Counted from the first letter of the stretch, positions 45,395 to 57,302 are shown. The stretch is 64,000 nucleotides of DNA from Mytilinidion resinicola (GCF_010093595.1 NW_022985463.1:507600-571599), one strand, 5' to 3'. The notes: a model not told the origin generated them from the sequence alone. A program made the numbers and translations.

Positions 45395-46832
45395 TTACGT
45401 GTGGACACATTTCTGATACTCGTCCCATTCGTCGTCTTTTCTGATACAATGCAAACAGAGCCCAGTGGTGTCCCTAAAGATTCGGTCCACTCTCCTAGAT
45501 AGCGCGTCAAGATTCGTCAGCAGCGGGCAACCAGTACCAGCTGCACAGCTATGCTTAAGATCAGCCTTTGCACAGGTAAACCGAAAGACGATATCTGAGA
45601 CCGAACACACCCCAAAGGGCTTAGCAGTTGGCCACAACTCTACTTTTCGGAGAATCGCAAAGTATTCGGCAATCCTAGTCTCGCTTGTACAGTATTTTGG
45701 ACTCAATGCAGTGTTATGGCATGGGTGGCATTTCTTTGCCACTTCAGGAAGAGCTCTCTCGCAGTTAGTGCAGAAGAGATTCGGTGTTTCATAGCCTTTC
45801 GAGACTCGCGTAATGAAGACTCCACAGCCTGCAGCTCCGCTTCGAATTTGCGCAATGTTCGAGTGATACAGGCAGTAATCGCCCCTGTTTGGAAATCAGC
45901 TCTGATCGCAATTGCGGAGACTTCTATGTGCGACACACCAGGTATACTGGTAGGCAGTATGGTCAATATTTCATGTTGTTCCCATCTTGAGGAAAAGGCA
46001 ATTGTCACTTCTCTTAAAGCTCTTTCTGAGATCTCTGTGAATTTCCCAGAATCATTGATCAAAAGAGCAGCTAAAAGCAAAAATCCGAACTCCTCGGGGG
46101 AAAGCTCTCTCACCGATCCGACACTCTTGAACCACACTGAAAACCAGAACGTCAATGCAGTGACGCAGTCATACTTATCGCACTGTACCGCAAGGCCGGC
46201 CAATCTTTCAGCAGTCATGACGTTGGTGTCACAGACACCCCGATAGTGGCAGCCAGTAACACGCCTCTATTCTCCCTTGTTTCTCTCCCTTTCTCCTCCT
46301 TACGGAGTTGCACTATCTCCCTTACGAAGTTGTGTTGCTCCCTTGCTGTCCTTTGCTGTCCCTTGCTGTCCCTGGAGTCTCGCTACTCTATATAGTCCCT
46401 CGTTACAACATCAATACAACTCATGCTTTCCTTCTCTGATCCTTTGCCCTTCCTACGCCAGCTGCGAGATAGTGGAGGACGTTGAGAACAATGCTCATCG
46501 ACGGAGCGTCATCTTCATTAAGGTCTATCACTGGAAACTCCCCTTGAAGCAATTTCAGTCCTTCCTGGAAACACGGACCGAACATTCGAACGAAATAAGG
46601 GGACGCAAGCCGGAGAACTTTGCTCGAAACCTGGAACGATGTTGTAGCATTGTCGTGCTGACTCTCAATTCTGAGTATAACATCTCCATTTGGGTCTAGT
46701 CTTGATAAATCACTGGTTCCGTTCGTCGGTGATACAGTGTTCTATACGTTCAAGGTGTCCTCTTAGAAGTCATTCTGTCATACCAGGGGAGCATCTACTT
46801 ACTTCATCCATAGTGTCTGGGATTGTGTCCAT
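45395..46832 (-). pseudogene. BTB/POZ-domain gene interrupted by a MITE and a frameshift
   Basis: Exon 1 (46832-46803, MDTIPDTMDE) is joined by a 61-nt intron to exon 2 starting at 46741. The BTB fold is plain: DPNGDVILRIES, FQVSSKVLRLASPYFVRMFG, FPVIDLNEDDAPSMSIVLNV. At VLHY a 218-bp element intervenes. Removing it with one copy of the 8-bp duplication gives a continuous VLHYRGVCD followed by AGLAVQCDKYDCVTALTFW and LLLAALLINDSGKF, typical of fungal BTB proteins. Near 45715-45735 the frame must shift by one base (from FLKWQ to KKCHPCHNTALS); the Cys/His-rich C-terminus then runs to the stop at 45395 (GLCLHCIRKDDEWDEYQK). Plus-strand frames here are shadows. Confidence 0.8.
46250..46467. mobile_element. 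218-bp hAT-like MITE with 8-bp target duplication
   Basis: GATAGTGG stands on both sides (46242-46249 and 46468-46475). An 8-bp duplication is the hallmark of hAT elements. Ends share only a short GCAGC core (GGCAGCCAG / CGCAGCTGG inverted). The interior has direct repeats: TTGCTGTCC(C/T) three times and TCCCTTACGAAGTTG-like twice. No coding capacity. Confidence 0.85.
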
Positions 46833-48513
46833 TCCAAGAATGCTGTCGAGGGAAGTCTTCCAATATGGTTCAGAAAGGAGTCGACCGGATGAACAAGCAG
46901 CTGTTTAGAAAGGCACATGACAATAGTTCTAGTGCGACTTGTGTTGCTGCTCCGGATGAATAGATCCGATTGGGCAATTGGCTACCGTCCTGGACCGTAT
47001 GGGTCCATTCCAAGCTTTTGCACAAGCCTTCAAATGAGCTAATTCAAGGTACAGCATTGTATCGAAAGCTTGTAACCACATGCACGAACTGGGAGCCGCG
47101 AGGCGTCAGCTGCCTGGTTGTTCAAGCGAATTGTCGATAGGTCGTTTTCACGAGCCAACTACTTACCGCCGGTCTCTTTCCGACATGCAGCACTGTCTAG
47201 ACTCCTCATGTAGCCGCGCACAAACCGAACACAATGGCAGACTAATGGTCATCGTGGACGGAATGTTCCGCAGGACACCGAAAGTAAAATTTCTTCCGTC
47301 GACAGCGAACTAAGTCACCGGGCCTAACAGCGACGCAACTAGCTTTTGTCAAATCACTATTAACTAAGTAGCCTGCTGTTCCAAGTATCTTCTTCTGATG
47401 ATTGATAAAATGATTTGTCTAGCATGATGCCTTATCGATCAACCCTTCCTAAATGCTTCCGTGGACGCACTTACAGCAACCTGGCAGATCTGGAAGAACA
47501 TGGCAGGGCTCAAGGGCAGTTATGCAACGTGTATTGCCACAGCCCAAGTTTCGATTCGAGAATTCGGTGGATAACTAGCTTCTGAGCTAATTAGATCTGC
47601 GATTAGTCAAACAAGTCTTAAAGTCCGGAAAACCTCCAGTTCAACGTACTGGCACAATAAAGCCTTTGGCTTTGAGTGCACTCAGGTTAAAATTGATGTG
47701 AACTCTGCCTGTATTGTAGTGGCCGTACGGGCCGAATATATACTAATAGGAAATGGCCCACCCCCTAGGTCTTATTAGCTCAGCTGAATAGAGGCCAGCT
47801 GAAAGGAATGGACACAGCTGAGAGGACCCTGGTGTAGCTGAACAGAGGGCCTCGCCGCGCTGAGTGCGCGCTAGTAGCAACCAACCAAAGAACGAGAATC
47901 AAGGAGAGAGAAAAGGGGGGGAGTGCCTGTACATAGGTGACCGTGAACCGTATGAGTTGTTGATCCTAGGTTGTAGCTGTTACAACCCGAGTAGTGCCGA
48001 TCGCGTTGTAAATGGCATCCTGTTCTCTAGTTGCTCGCGGTGTCTGACCCTTTCCCCACTTTGAATAGCGGATTCAATCTTTATGGCTCACATGATTCTT
48101 AAGAGGAGTTCAGTCCATCCATCTTGTATGGTTCAGTGATAAGGCTGGTAGTTTATAATGACCAGCGATGATCCTTGATTGAGACCGGAGAGTTGTCCGT
48201 GTCAATTTATTGGTAGGCGGATTGCTGCGGAAGGTCAACACTATATGACTATCTACAGCTAACGACAAGCGGCCAACCCATTAGTCTAAATCGAAACACG
48301 GCTCCTACGGTTGTACTTCCGAAAAGCAATTAAGTACATCCTAAAACGTCAGTAGCTCCAAATCTAAACTCTAAGGTAAACTCACGGTACATAGGACGAT
48401 ACTCGAGACTAATTGGCTTGATAGAGGTCATTTGGTTTATATAGAGACGGATAGTTCACCATTCTGATCAAGTTGTCAGGCACTTGTCCAAAATTTGTCA
48501 ATAGCCGCTGACA
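46833..48513. other. 1.7 kb without a recognised gene
   Basis: Only short frames. Between 47777 and 47845 AGCTGA(A/G) recurs four times at 17-27-bp spacing, looking like the subterminal repeats of a small element, but I could not find its ends. Confidence 0.35.
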
Positions 48514-48996
48514 ATGTCCAACTACGAATCGTTCCAAGACAAGATGAACTATTACTTCAAGAACATAGTCCTCCTCTAGCAGGCCTTCATTGCAGCGGGG
48601 GCGCCTGAATCGCGATCTGAAACCAATGGGCTAACCCAGGGCAATAAACAACTCGCACTCGTTGGCGACGCCGTTCTTCGGCTGTGTGTCCTCGATGAAT
48701 GGTTTTCGACTGAGAGTGACACAGGTATGGATGCCGTGAAACAGGTGGCGTCCTTCTGACAAGACGTAGAAGTTAGATACAATCTTGTAGTAGATGTCGC
48801 AACAAATGAACACTTGAAGAATGTAGCGAAGGAGTGGGGTTTAAAAGAGTATATTAAGGAAAACCCATCTCAAGAGGATAAGGAAGCAAAGACTACGCTC
48901 GCTTCTACCGTCGAAGGGATTATTGGAGCGGTATGGGTCGATTCTGATCGAGATTTCGGAGCTGTCCAACGTGTTATAAAGAAACTGGTATACTGA
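48514..48996 (+). pseudogene. RNase III-like domain gene with two in-frame stops
   Basis: One frame of 161 codons from MSNYESFQDKMNYYF to AVQRVIKKLVY, with stops at TAG 48577-48579 and TGA 48757-48759. The fold signature is visible: NKQLALVGDAVLRLCVLDEW (compare the ERLEFLGDAVL motif) and STVEGIIGAVWVDSDRDFG (compare DxxEAxIGAxYLD). The first catalytic Glu is replaced by Ala in the first motif, while its Asp and the later Glu remain. There is no double-stranded-RNA-binding domain. Such short RNase III-fold proteins are frequent in moulds and some are ribosomal (mitochondrial) or inactive. The stops agree with C-to-T changes (CAG, CGA). Without them it would be a complete small protein. Confidence 0.65.
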
Positions 48997-50077
48997 TTGA
49001 CGTATGTGGCTTTGGAGGCGAGCAGCGATATCAGTTAGACTAGCGGTTCGGATTGGATTAAGTGTAATTCGCGAACCATGGAATGATACTGCGCTATTTC
49101 TCGTTATAGCGTTATGACGCCGAAGTTTTGTGGGAAGTTTGGTGAAATAAGCGCTACTGTAGACTTTCGAAACTCTATGCAAGAAGAGGGAGTGACTTGG
49201 ACGCGGGTCGGTGGAGAGTTGGGAGGAAACCTGCGCATCGTAGGTCAGTACAGTATAGGAAGGAGAGGATAAAATTTGAAAAAAGATGCCACTTTGAGAT
49301 GTGTTGGTCACTAGTGTCATTGCTGACTGCTCCAGAGTGGGATCATTATATTCCGAGCGTCCGCACAGCCATAGGTCTAACCGCCACAGGCCTAACAGCC
49401 ACAAAACTTGGCTTACTGGATGACATAAGTAAATTACACCGTGATGATTATGTAGGACTTGCGGGGTCATTTTGCACTAGCCGGGATTGGTAAGTGCTTC
49501 AATCGGAAGTACCGACCAGGGTGGCGACCTTGCGTGAATTTGCGTGCGATAGCAACCACAAGGCTGGTGACGAATTCTCAGTATGGTAGTGAGATTATAA
49601 GGCTCGGATAAGGCCCTTTTATGAGCATCAGGAGTGATAAGAGCTCGATAGTGGTGCTGTGGCGACGGAATTCATTTACGCCATGAAAGAAGGCTCTTTG
49701 CAAATCAGGCGCGAAAGCGACGATGCGGACGTTATTTTTAGGTAGGAGGTGTTCTGAGTGTTCAGGAGTGGCTACAGTAGACGACTTATATAGAACTATG
49801 GGAAATCTTGATGTGTGCAACGAGTCTAAGTTGTTTGAAGTCGAAAGTACCCCTTATATTTTCCGGCACGGTGGGTTTTCCGCGACATAGGGAGGGACGT
49901 TAGCAGCACTATATATGTCATGGCGCTAAAGCTTATCGCACGCAGAACTCATCCTTGATTCTAGGAAATCAGAACTAAATAAAAAGGAATGTTTTATGTT
50001 GCCAGATGCTATTCTGCTTACCCAAACGCTCCACACCTCGGAACTTTGTCCAACTTCTCCACAATGCGATACTTGAA
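48997..50077. other. 1.1 kb, nothing recognised
   Basis: Short frames on both strands (for example 49197-49493 and 49578-49820) with no domain. Two CC(A/G)CAGGCCTAAC-like units occur near 49380-49400. Confidence 0.4.
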
Positions 50078-50323
50078 TTATCCTTTGCCCCACTCCATTA
50101 TCTGAGCTAGAAAACGCACGAGCTCTCTCGCATCGCGTTCGCATGTAGTGCGCCACGACTGAAGAAACTCCACGTGAAATGCGCCTTCATGCTCGAAATG
50201 CACCCACAACTCGTGTACAGGGCCCTCTGTCACGATGGAGAAACAGGGCGGTGGGGTCGATTGCGGCGCCGACGACGTCGTGGATAGCGATGTGAGCTTC
50301 GGATCCAGCGTCTGGAATCCCAA
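50078..50323 (-). CDS. C-terminal fragment of an uncharacterised fungal protein
   Basis: A frame of 81 residues ends at a normal stop (QIMEWGKG). The core HELWVHFEHEGAFHVEFLQ, then SWRTTCERDARELVRFLAQI resembles, from memory, a short domain repeated in many mould proteins of unknown function (hELWVHF..RTT..DARELV). The preceding exon cannot be traced with confidence because the region upstream ends in the dynamin pseudogene. It is likely a fragment or the last exon of a small gene. Confidence 0.35.
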   Translation of the reverse strand: MGFQTLDPKLTSLSTTSSAPQSTPPPCFSIVTEGPVHELWVHFEHEGAFHVEFLQSWRTTCERDARELVRFLAQIMEWGKG

Positions 50324-50506
50324 GTCAGAATGCGAGCACCTACGGAAAGTGTGTATTCACGAAAAATGGCCTGTCGACAAGGTATGAAGTTTCAGCAGTA
50401 GTAAGATGTAAAATAGATGTCCCCGCATTACCTAGTATAAAACGACAATTTTGTGTGAAAGCTGACATCCCACATACCTTATCTACGCCAGTACCGTATC
50501 TGCAAC

Positions 50507-52820
50507 CTAACGCTTCAGTCCTCCCATAGCCTCTCTGAAGGTATTCAAGCCCTTCTGGAGCATGACTTTGCGAGACTTAAGGAATGTGCGTTGCTGAGTG
50601 AGCTCCGGTGGCTCTGCAGCGATGAAATTGACCTCCGTGTTAGTGAACTGGGTGACGACCAACGGAGAAAGGATTATGTCAAGAAGCGGCTTAACGAGGT
50701 GGCGCTCAATAACTTGCTTAGCGACAGCGTTGATGAAGTACTTCGACTCGTCCTGCTAAATTATTAGCTTTCTAGTAGGAACGTTGCAAGTGGGTGTTTT
50801 TACCCTATAGTATGCGCGCTGATTATCTAAAGCCTCCTCTGAGGAGAACTTGTCCATGTTCTGCTTAATAGAATTAGCTATAGCTTTCTGCATCTTAGCA
50901 GGATCGCAGTAGGTGTGGTGTGAATTCGATTGGTAGACAACCGTCTCGGATGCCTCCGTCGCTCTTTCCATAATCTTCTAGTGCTTGCGCTGGTGTTGCT
51001 TCTGGAGAGTGGTAGTGAAGTAGTGATTGTAAGTTATGGGATGACGGGCCTTATCCGCAATTATTTTGCGAAGCTCTTCCTTGCAGGCTAATAAAGCAGT
51101 GGCGAGCGCTTTATCCACGCACATCCTAGTAAGTCGACCCTGGAACTTAGCTGGGGCAGTGTGCTGAAGAACAATGTAGACGAAATCCTTGCAGACCTTG
51201 GCAATCTTGTCGATGTGCTCAGAAGCAATCGTCTCCTATGGCTGAGACTAATCCTAGAATAGTTGGCTGATGAGCATTGGATTGAAGTTTCCCGGCAGCT
51301 TAAATCCACGTGAGCGCTTAAGAACTTTTTGGACCCACTCGATGGCTTCCTTACGGGTGAGGATCTTTGGCTTCGGGAGAAGTGAGCTGACGTCCTTATC
51401 TTCTAAATTGGCTAGCTGGCTCTGTGCTTTCTCCTCTTCGGCTTTATCTATATTATCGTCTCTAGGACCTAATCCCACTGTATATTTGTGACCTCGCAGA
51501 CGTATGTTGTTAGCGAACTCGATGTTTAGATATTAGATAACAGCTCGAAACTGTTGGATGTTCTCTGCTAAGTTAACCGCAGCTTCCATATTAACAGGGC
51601 CAAAGAAGTTGTTCTTATAGTATCCCTTAACCGCAGACTTTAGGATATTGTAAACACGCATGCTAATCTTAACGAGCATTATGCGCTGCTTACTTACGGT
51701 ACTACGCTTTTTACCTAGCTTCTCGATATTATTAACAGTGTTCTAAAGCTTAGTGCTTATTTCTTCTTTAAGCAACGGGAGCTCCTTAATAAGATGATTG
51801 AGCAAAAGCTTGCTGAGACGCTTGCGGAGCGAGTTAATTCCCACGCCGTCCCTAGGCAAGTTGTTGTAGCGGCCCTTGCTGAAGAAGAGTGCCTCGGCCT
51901 TGTTCCGCTGCCCGAAAGAAAAGCTTATCTTGTTGTCCGCACGATTCTTCAACATATGCCATCCCAACTTGAAATAGATGTTCTTATTTTGGGCCAGCTC
52001 AACCCAGTCGAGCTTGTTCTGAGTACCCTCGCGAAGGTAATCGGGCTTCGTGACGATACCCAGCGTGCGCTCGCGTTTCTCGTCGATCTTCTTGCAGTAA
52101 TCTAGAATAATTTGGTTGGCGAAATCATTCTTCGCAGAAACTACAGCAAGAATTATGGTACAAGGATTCTTTATATAGTCTTTGACCAGATCAAGGATTA
52201 ACTCCTTGTCAGCCTCGGTCTGGGCTTTGTTTGTGGCATGGATTAGACCAGGAAGGTCGACTAAGGTCCTAATTAGTTAGCTAAAACCTAATAATGGTCC
52301 AAGGAGCTTACAGTTGTGGTTGGTCCGGTCCGCAAATGTTGACAGAAAGAACGTCCCTTAAGAACGCCCTCGAATTGATTTCACCGACTCTTCCTAGACC
52401 TATAACCTGCGTGGCATCCTTAATAATCTCCGGAAGTTGCGAGAAATCTTTAATAGACTTACTGAAAATGTTCAGTTTTGCTTGTTCTTGCTTAGAGCGG
52501 TTCTTGTCTGGGGTGATTGAAATTTTGATAGTAGACGTTGGGCCGCGGCGTAAGATGATCTCCGTTGCAAACCGAGTACAAAGATTCTCTTTGCGAGGGA
52601 AGGGGATTTCAGTGATGGCCTTAAGAACGGAGCTCTTGCCACTAGACTGGTCTCCGCAAACGATAAGCTGTGGGAGTCCTACGATACCACTAAGACCGGT
52701 GCGACGAAGCTTATCGACAATGTCCATGACCTTGCGTTGATCATCGCTCTGAAGTGCCTTGAGCGAGCTTGTCGTCACGGCTTCGGGGTCTATAGCAACT
52801 GGCGCGATTGGGGTGGCCAT
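50507..52820 (-). pseudogene. Dynamin-like GTPase with six in-frame stops
   Basis: Exons begin at 52820 (MATPIAPVAIDPEAV) and 52268, with introns 52269-52311 and near 50756-50803. GTPase motifs are kept: G1 GDQSSGKSS (residues 56-64), G3 LVDLPGLIH and G4 GIVTKPD. The middle/stalk part and a GED-like end (TQQRTFLKSRKVMLQKGL, stop at 50507) follow, so it was a full-length fungal dynamin of the Mx/DRP kind, acting in membrane fission or remodelling. Stops on the minus strand correspond to plus positions 51743-51745, 51533-51535, 51254-51256, 51248-51250, 51236-51238 and 50978-50980; three are packed in a 21-bp patch (LISQLF, then D, then SQP). Most need just one C-to-T or G-to-A change. The first 350 codons are open. 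Confidence 0.8.
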
Positions 52821-53731
52821 GCCATCCTATTCAGAGTCACTGGATGTATTGGAAATCATGACTAGCCTTTCTGTCGTAGGATTGAGAGTGATACGGCCAA
52901 AGCTAAGGTCTAGGTAATATTGATATTGGGAGGAATAGTGGGAGCTTGGGAGAGGAGGTTGGTAGGAGTTCCTCGAGCAGGGAAACAGGCTGGAGTCAAC
53001 CTTAGGGACGTTGTTGGTGTAGTAGTGAGATCGTTGAGACTGGGTGGTGTTTTACAGTAGTAGTGTTGATGAACTACACAGGCAGTAGAAGAAGCATGTG
53101 ATTGAAGAGATAAGTAATTATGCTTTTCGGGACCGCGAGGTAAGTTTTGGTTGGTAAACGTTATCTAGCTCGTTGGGAAGTCAAGCAAAGCACACTGCTG
53201 TATCTAACAAAGTATCCAGTGTGGGACGCCGGGACGCGTCACTTCGTCTGAAATCGATGATCGCACCTATTAGTATTATCCAAAGAAATTCAATGTGCAA
53301 ATATGATTGTTGCCAACATTAGCAATGCATATCCTACTATCCAGTTAAAGGGCAGGTGCATGCTCAGTCGGCCGACTGGCTTAATGGCATCCCCCCGTGC
53401 CCACACTAATGCACATACGCAACTAGCCTTAGTAGCTAGCCATACAAAACTGAACAGCTACTAGGTAGCTAGCGTGACGTGCCTTAATAAAGGTGGGGTC
53501 TCCCCACATTGAGCAAATAACACTGCAAATTACCGGCCTTGAATGATCCATGACAACTGAGGTGGGGTCTTCTAGCACCGCAGAGTGGCAAGAGACCATG
53601 TCTAACTAGGGAAATGCGGGCAGACATTACATGAACATTCGTCATATTACCTGCGCAGGTGACTACTTACCGTCGTGGTTATCTCTATGGAAACATCTGC
53701 TTGAAACTTTGCACTTTCTTTTTCCCTATCA
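52821..53731. other. About 900 bp, nothing recognised
   Basis: Upstream regions of the dynamin remnant (minus) and the BTB gene (plus). A perfect 15-bp hairpin GTGGGGTCTCCCCAC lies near 53495-53509, and GGTGGGGTCT recurs near 53560. Confidence 0.4.
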
Positions 53732-54555
53732 ATGCAGATGGATGATCCTTTCAAGCCTTTGCTTCGCAGTCTCCCAGAGTAAGGATATAGAGGCTCCCCA
53801 TACTATCCCAAAGCTCACGCATTCAGCTACTTCAATTCTCTGAGCCTATCAGATGGCATCATTCAATCTGATGATAAGGAGTTCAGGATCCATAAACTTG
53901 TTTTATGTGCCCAGTCAAAGTATTTCTCGAAGGCATTCACTGGAGACTGGAAGGTACGTTCAAGAGCTGCGAGATCCATTCTTAATCTCTACTGACGTTG
54001 AATCGTCAGGAGTCAGCGGACGGAGCTATACGTCTAGAGGGGGATGACGTGTCCGCTGTAGAAGCAATGCCGCAATTCATGTACACCGTTGACTACGATG
54101 CCAGTGGCAGTGCTAAGAACAGTGCTTCGCCCATGGTATTTAATGTCAAAGTGTACAGCATCGCAGACAAATACGATGTACCGGCGTTGAAGTCACAGGC
54201 CAGGCAAAAATTTGAAACGACCGTCGAGACTTGCTGGAACATGGATGATTTCCCAGATGCTGTCGCTGAAGTATATAACTCCACTCTGTCCATCGATCGA
54301 GGCCTCCGAAATGTGTTAGTTGATGCAGCCTGCAAGCACATTAGCGAACTACTATCGAAACAAAGGTTTCGCGACATCCTTGGAGAAACCGTCGGATTCG
54401 CTTCTGATATAGCTCAACTTCTTGCCAAGGGTCGAAAGAAGTACCAATGTCCCAGCTGCAAGAGTATATGGGAGGCTTCATTACCTTCAAAAGGTTCCTA
54501 TTGTTGTATCCATTGTGGTAATAGATATTCCGATTGGGATTCCTATGTCGCATAA
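53732..54555 (+). CDS. BTB/POZ protein with C-terminal zinc ribbon
   Basis: Three exons, 53732-53778, 53827-53953 and 54010-54555 (introns 48 and 56 nt), total exactly 240 codons (239 residues). A second ATG six bases downstream could also serve. The BTB domain occupies about residues 12-125: FNSLSLSDGIIQSDDKEFRI, IHKLVLCAQSKYFSKAFTG, and VEAMPQFMYTVDYD, then KVYSIADKYDVPALKSQA, the helix typical of fungal BTB proteins. After an alpha-helical stretch, the last 35 residues carry two Cys pairs, YQCPSCKSIW and CCIHCGNRY, a likely zinc ribbon. BTB proteins mediate protein contacts and often serve as Cul3 adaptors; the role here is unknown. All splice sites are canonical and no stop interrupts it, unlike the BTB gene at 45.4-46.8 kb. 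Confidence 0.85.
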
Positions 54556-55624
54556 TAAGTACGTGGGGCCATTGTCCGTCACCTTCTGGTGTTGGTCGCG
54601 TTTTCTAGCGTTTGCGTTACCTTTGTAACGTTTGGTGTCGGCTTCGGCTTTCAATGTCGTTGCGATTTATCACCAGTTGTATCCTAGTCTCCAGGCGTTC
54701 GACTGAGGTTAATCGCGTTTAACTTCTCTTCATTCGCATTCACTATGGGCCGAGACGAGGAACTTCAGTCTTTGCTGATGTCTCCTCGAAAATACGTCAT
54801 GCATCGCCGATTAAGGCGTATGTACGTAGGCTTGCATACTTTATATTTGATAATGCCTGGCTCGCCAGGGCGACAGGGGAGAGCACGCCGAGTGGCAGAA
54901 GCCATTCCCTAACGTACCGTTTCGCCAAAAAACTTTTGTACGCGGCATTGTCCATCGGAGTAAGCTTGCATGCGCGATTTCTTTCATTGGATGTTGCCTT
55001 TAGCCACTCTAGGTCCACCATGTTATCAATATCTAGAAACTGAGGATTTGGCTTGGTAAGCGTGTCGGATCGACAAGAGATCGTTCCTGATTCGCTAACA
55101 GAGACGATACGACGGAGGTGCTGCAGCTAACTTGCCATAGCTTGGCAAACATTGATCAATCAAGACTGAGCTCGATGATGTCCGATTCATACTTGTACTT
55201 CGTATGAAACAGTATCACATATTGAAAAGCAAGCCCTACATCCTATCATTCTCTCTCATCGACCGGTCAGTCGTCGAGGGAATTGGTCTCCACATTTCCA
55301 GTGCGTCAACGATGTATGAACAGAACGTTACTGTGTCGCATCCAAGCAAAGGCTGCATTAGACGTGCCAGCTCAATCTTATCACTTTTAGGGACGTATTT
55401 GGCACGTCGGTTAGGGCGTAAAGTTAACTGTGCTCTTACGCCAATCAAGAATCCATCTGTTCAGTATGTAATTGCGAGTGTGTACCCTAGCTGGCAAGGG
55501 TGGTCTTCCGCATATATGTTCTCTTGCGTGACTCTAGAGCCGGGAATACGTGTTGATACTGTAAACGCTCCCCATACCTTCAGAACGTTCGACCCATCAA
55601 TCCGTTTGTCCACCTCGAGGATCA
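54556..55624. other. 1.1 kb, nothing firmly recognised
   Basis: A 152-codon plus frame (55204-55662) overlaps the start of the methyltransferase in another frame and has no domain. A minus frame of 74 residues (54797-55021) is also unsupported. Probably the methyltransferase promoter and non-coding DNA. Confidence 0.4.
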
Positions 55625-56817
55625 ATGGCCACGCCTACATGCCAAGTGAAGGAGACCAATGATATTATGCTCCAGGATGCACTGAACAACACCTCCCAGA
55701 AGAAAATAGACCAGTCGCAATGCCCTCGCGACCGAGAGGCAGAACGTGCCAGCTCCATGATAACACAGTATCTGCGGGAGAACGTCGCAGAGTTTCAACG
55801 ACTGACCGAGCTTCGACAGCAGGTAAATAAATACAGCGCTAAAGCTCTCACCCAATTCCAGGGCGACGATGCTGACTGAGACAGGGATGGAGCAATCCGA
55901 AAGGCGATCGATACTTCGAAAAACAACGCCACAATGCCGACAACGCGGACAAGAAGATGGCTCAAATTTTCTACAAGATGATGAAAGAGATCGGCCAAGA
56001 AATGCACCGGTCAACCGGTGCTCTCGCAATAACAAAGACGGCTGCGAACAGCCCGACCGTTCTGGACATATGTATGGCCCCTGGCGGTTTTCTTGCAACA
56101 ACGTTGGATTTGAACCCTGGAGCCCACGCTCTGGGATTCAGCTTGCCTGTTTCCGAGGGAGGACACAAGGTGCTCATACACAGAGCTCCCAACGTAACGC
56201 TTAAATCCCTTGACGTTACAATGCTTGCTGCAGATATGGGCGTTACAGACTTCTCAGCAGATCATCCCGAAGCAAGGAATTTGCTACCACAACAATTCGA
56301 CCCTGGACAACTCTTCGATCTCGTCCTGTGCGACGGTCAGGTCCTCCGTACCCACGTCCGGGTCGCGCACCGAGAGAACCGACAAGCCTGCAGACTAACA
56401 GTCACCCAACTTGCCATTGGGCTTGAGCGCGTCAAGGTTGGCGGGACTATGGTCGTTCTTCTCCATAAGGTTGAGGCCGCATACACCGTTACCTTACTGT
56501 ACATGTTCAACAAGTTCTCTTCAATCAAGCTCTTCAAGCCGGCAAGACACCATGCCAAGCGCTCATCCTTCTACATGATAGCTACCAATATTCAAAGCCA
56601 GCACTGCGAGGCTGTCCTAGCGGTGGAGAGGTGGAAGAGGCAGTGGAAAGCCGCAACGTTTGGAACGGATGAAGAACACAAGGAAGAGCTTCGCGCGGTA
56701 TGTTTGAATGCAGAGGAGGTACTGGGAGAGTTTGGGTCAGAGCTTGTGAGTTTGGGAAGGGAGGTATGGGGAATACAGGCGAGGGCACTGGAGAAGGCGC
56801 CGTTTATTAAGAAATGA
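55625..56817 (+). CDS. FtsJ-like (RrmJ-type) methyltransferase
   Basis: Exons 55625-55822 and 55885-56817, joined through a 62-nt GTAAAT..GACAG intron, give 376 residues. The Rossmann-fold SAM site is LDICMAPGGFLATTLD (near residue 125-140), with LFDLVLCDGQVLRTH and LERVKVGGTMVVLLHKVE as the later strands of an FtsJ-type 2'-O-methyltransferase fold. The N-terminal 66 residues are helical (EAERASSMITQYLREN), and the C-terminal region is a long charged helix ending ALEKAPFIKK. The RNA target is unknown; this fungal group has no studied member that I know. The ATG at 55625 gives the longest spliced product and its exon phase fits. It is intact although bounded 0.7 kb downstream by RIP-mutated repeats. 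Confidence 0.85.
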
Positions 56818-57302
56818 ATGAAGGCCCGGGTGGTTCAGGCTCATCGCTCTTGTTCCGGCACGCATGGACGACTGCATCTACCAGAAAAAGTTAAATTGCA
56901 TTAGCCACAGACCTCAAGAGCCATAAATGGGCGGACTTGGAGCGACAAAATGTGGGCGAAATTTGGTCGGAAGATTCTAGATCCGGCGAGAAGACGGAGG
57001 AACTCGAACGCGCCATCGAGAAGGCTGCCCTATAGCATTCTTAGCAGCTGCTTGCTCTATACAAATCGTCATCTCAATCATTCTACTATGAGCGAGTCTG
57101 AGTCCGCGATCGTAAACCATAACAAGACACAATAAGCTTTTAAGAATCAATGTGTTATCCCTTAACCCGTCGATTAAGGCGCAACGCTCGGGCCACTTTT
57201 TGTAGCCAATCAGATGCACCGCATCGGCCCCTGAGTATAAGAGCTACGGAGAGATAAGAATGTTTGAATTCGTGATTTCTATGTACATATCTGCTTGTAG
57301 AG

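Noticed and set aside
45716..46246. 176-codon plus frame
   Set aside because: Antisense shadow of the BTB gene, which has clear family motifs on the minus strand.
55204..55662. 152-codon plus frame before the methyltransferase
   Set aside because: Overlaps the methyltransferase start in a different frame and has no domain or membrane segment.
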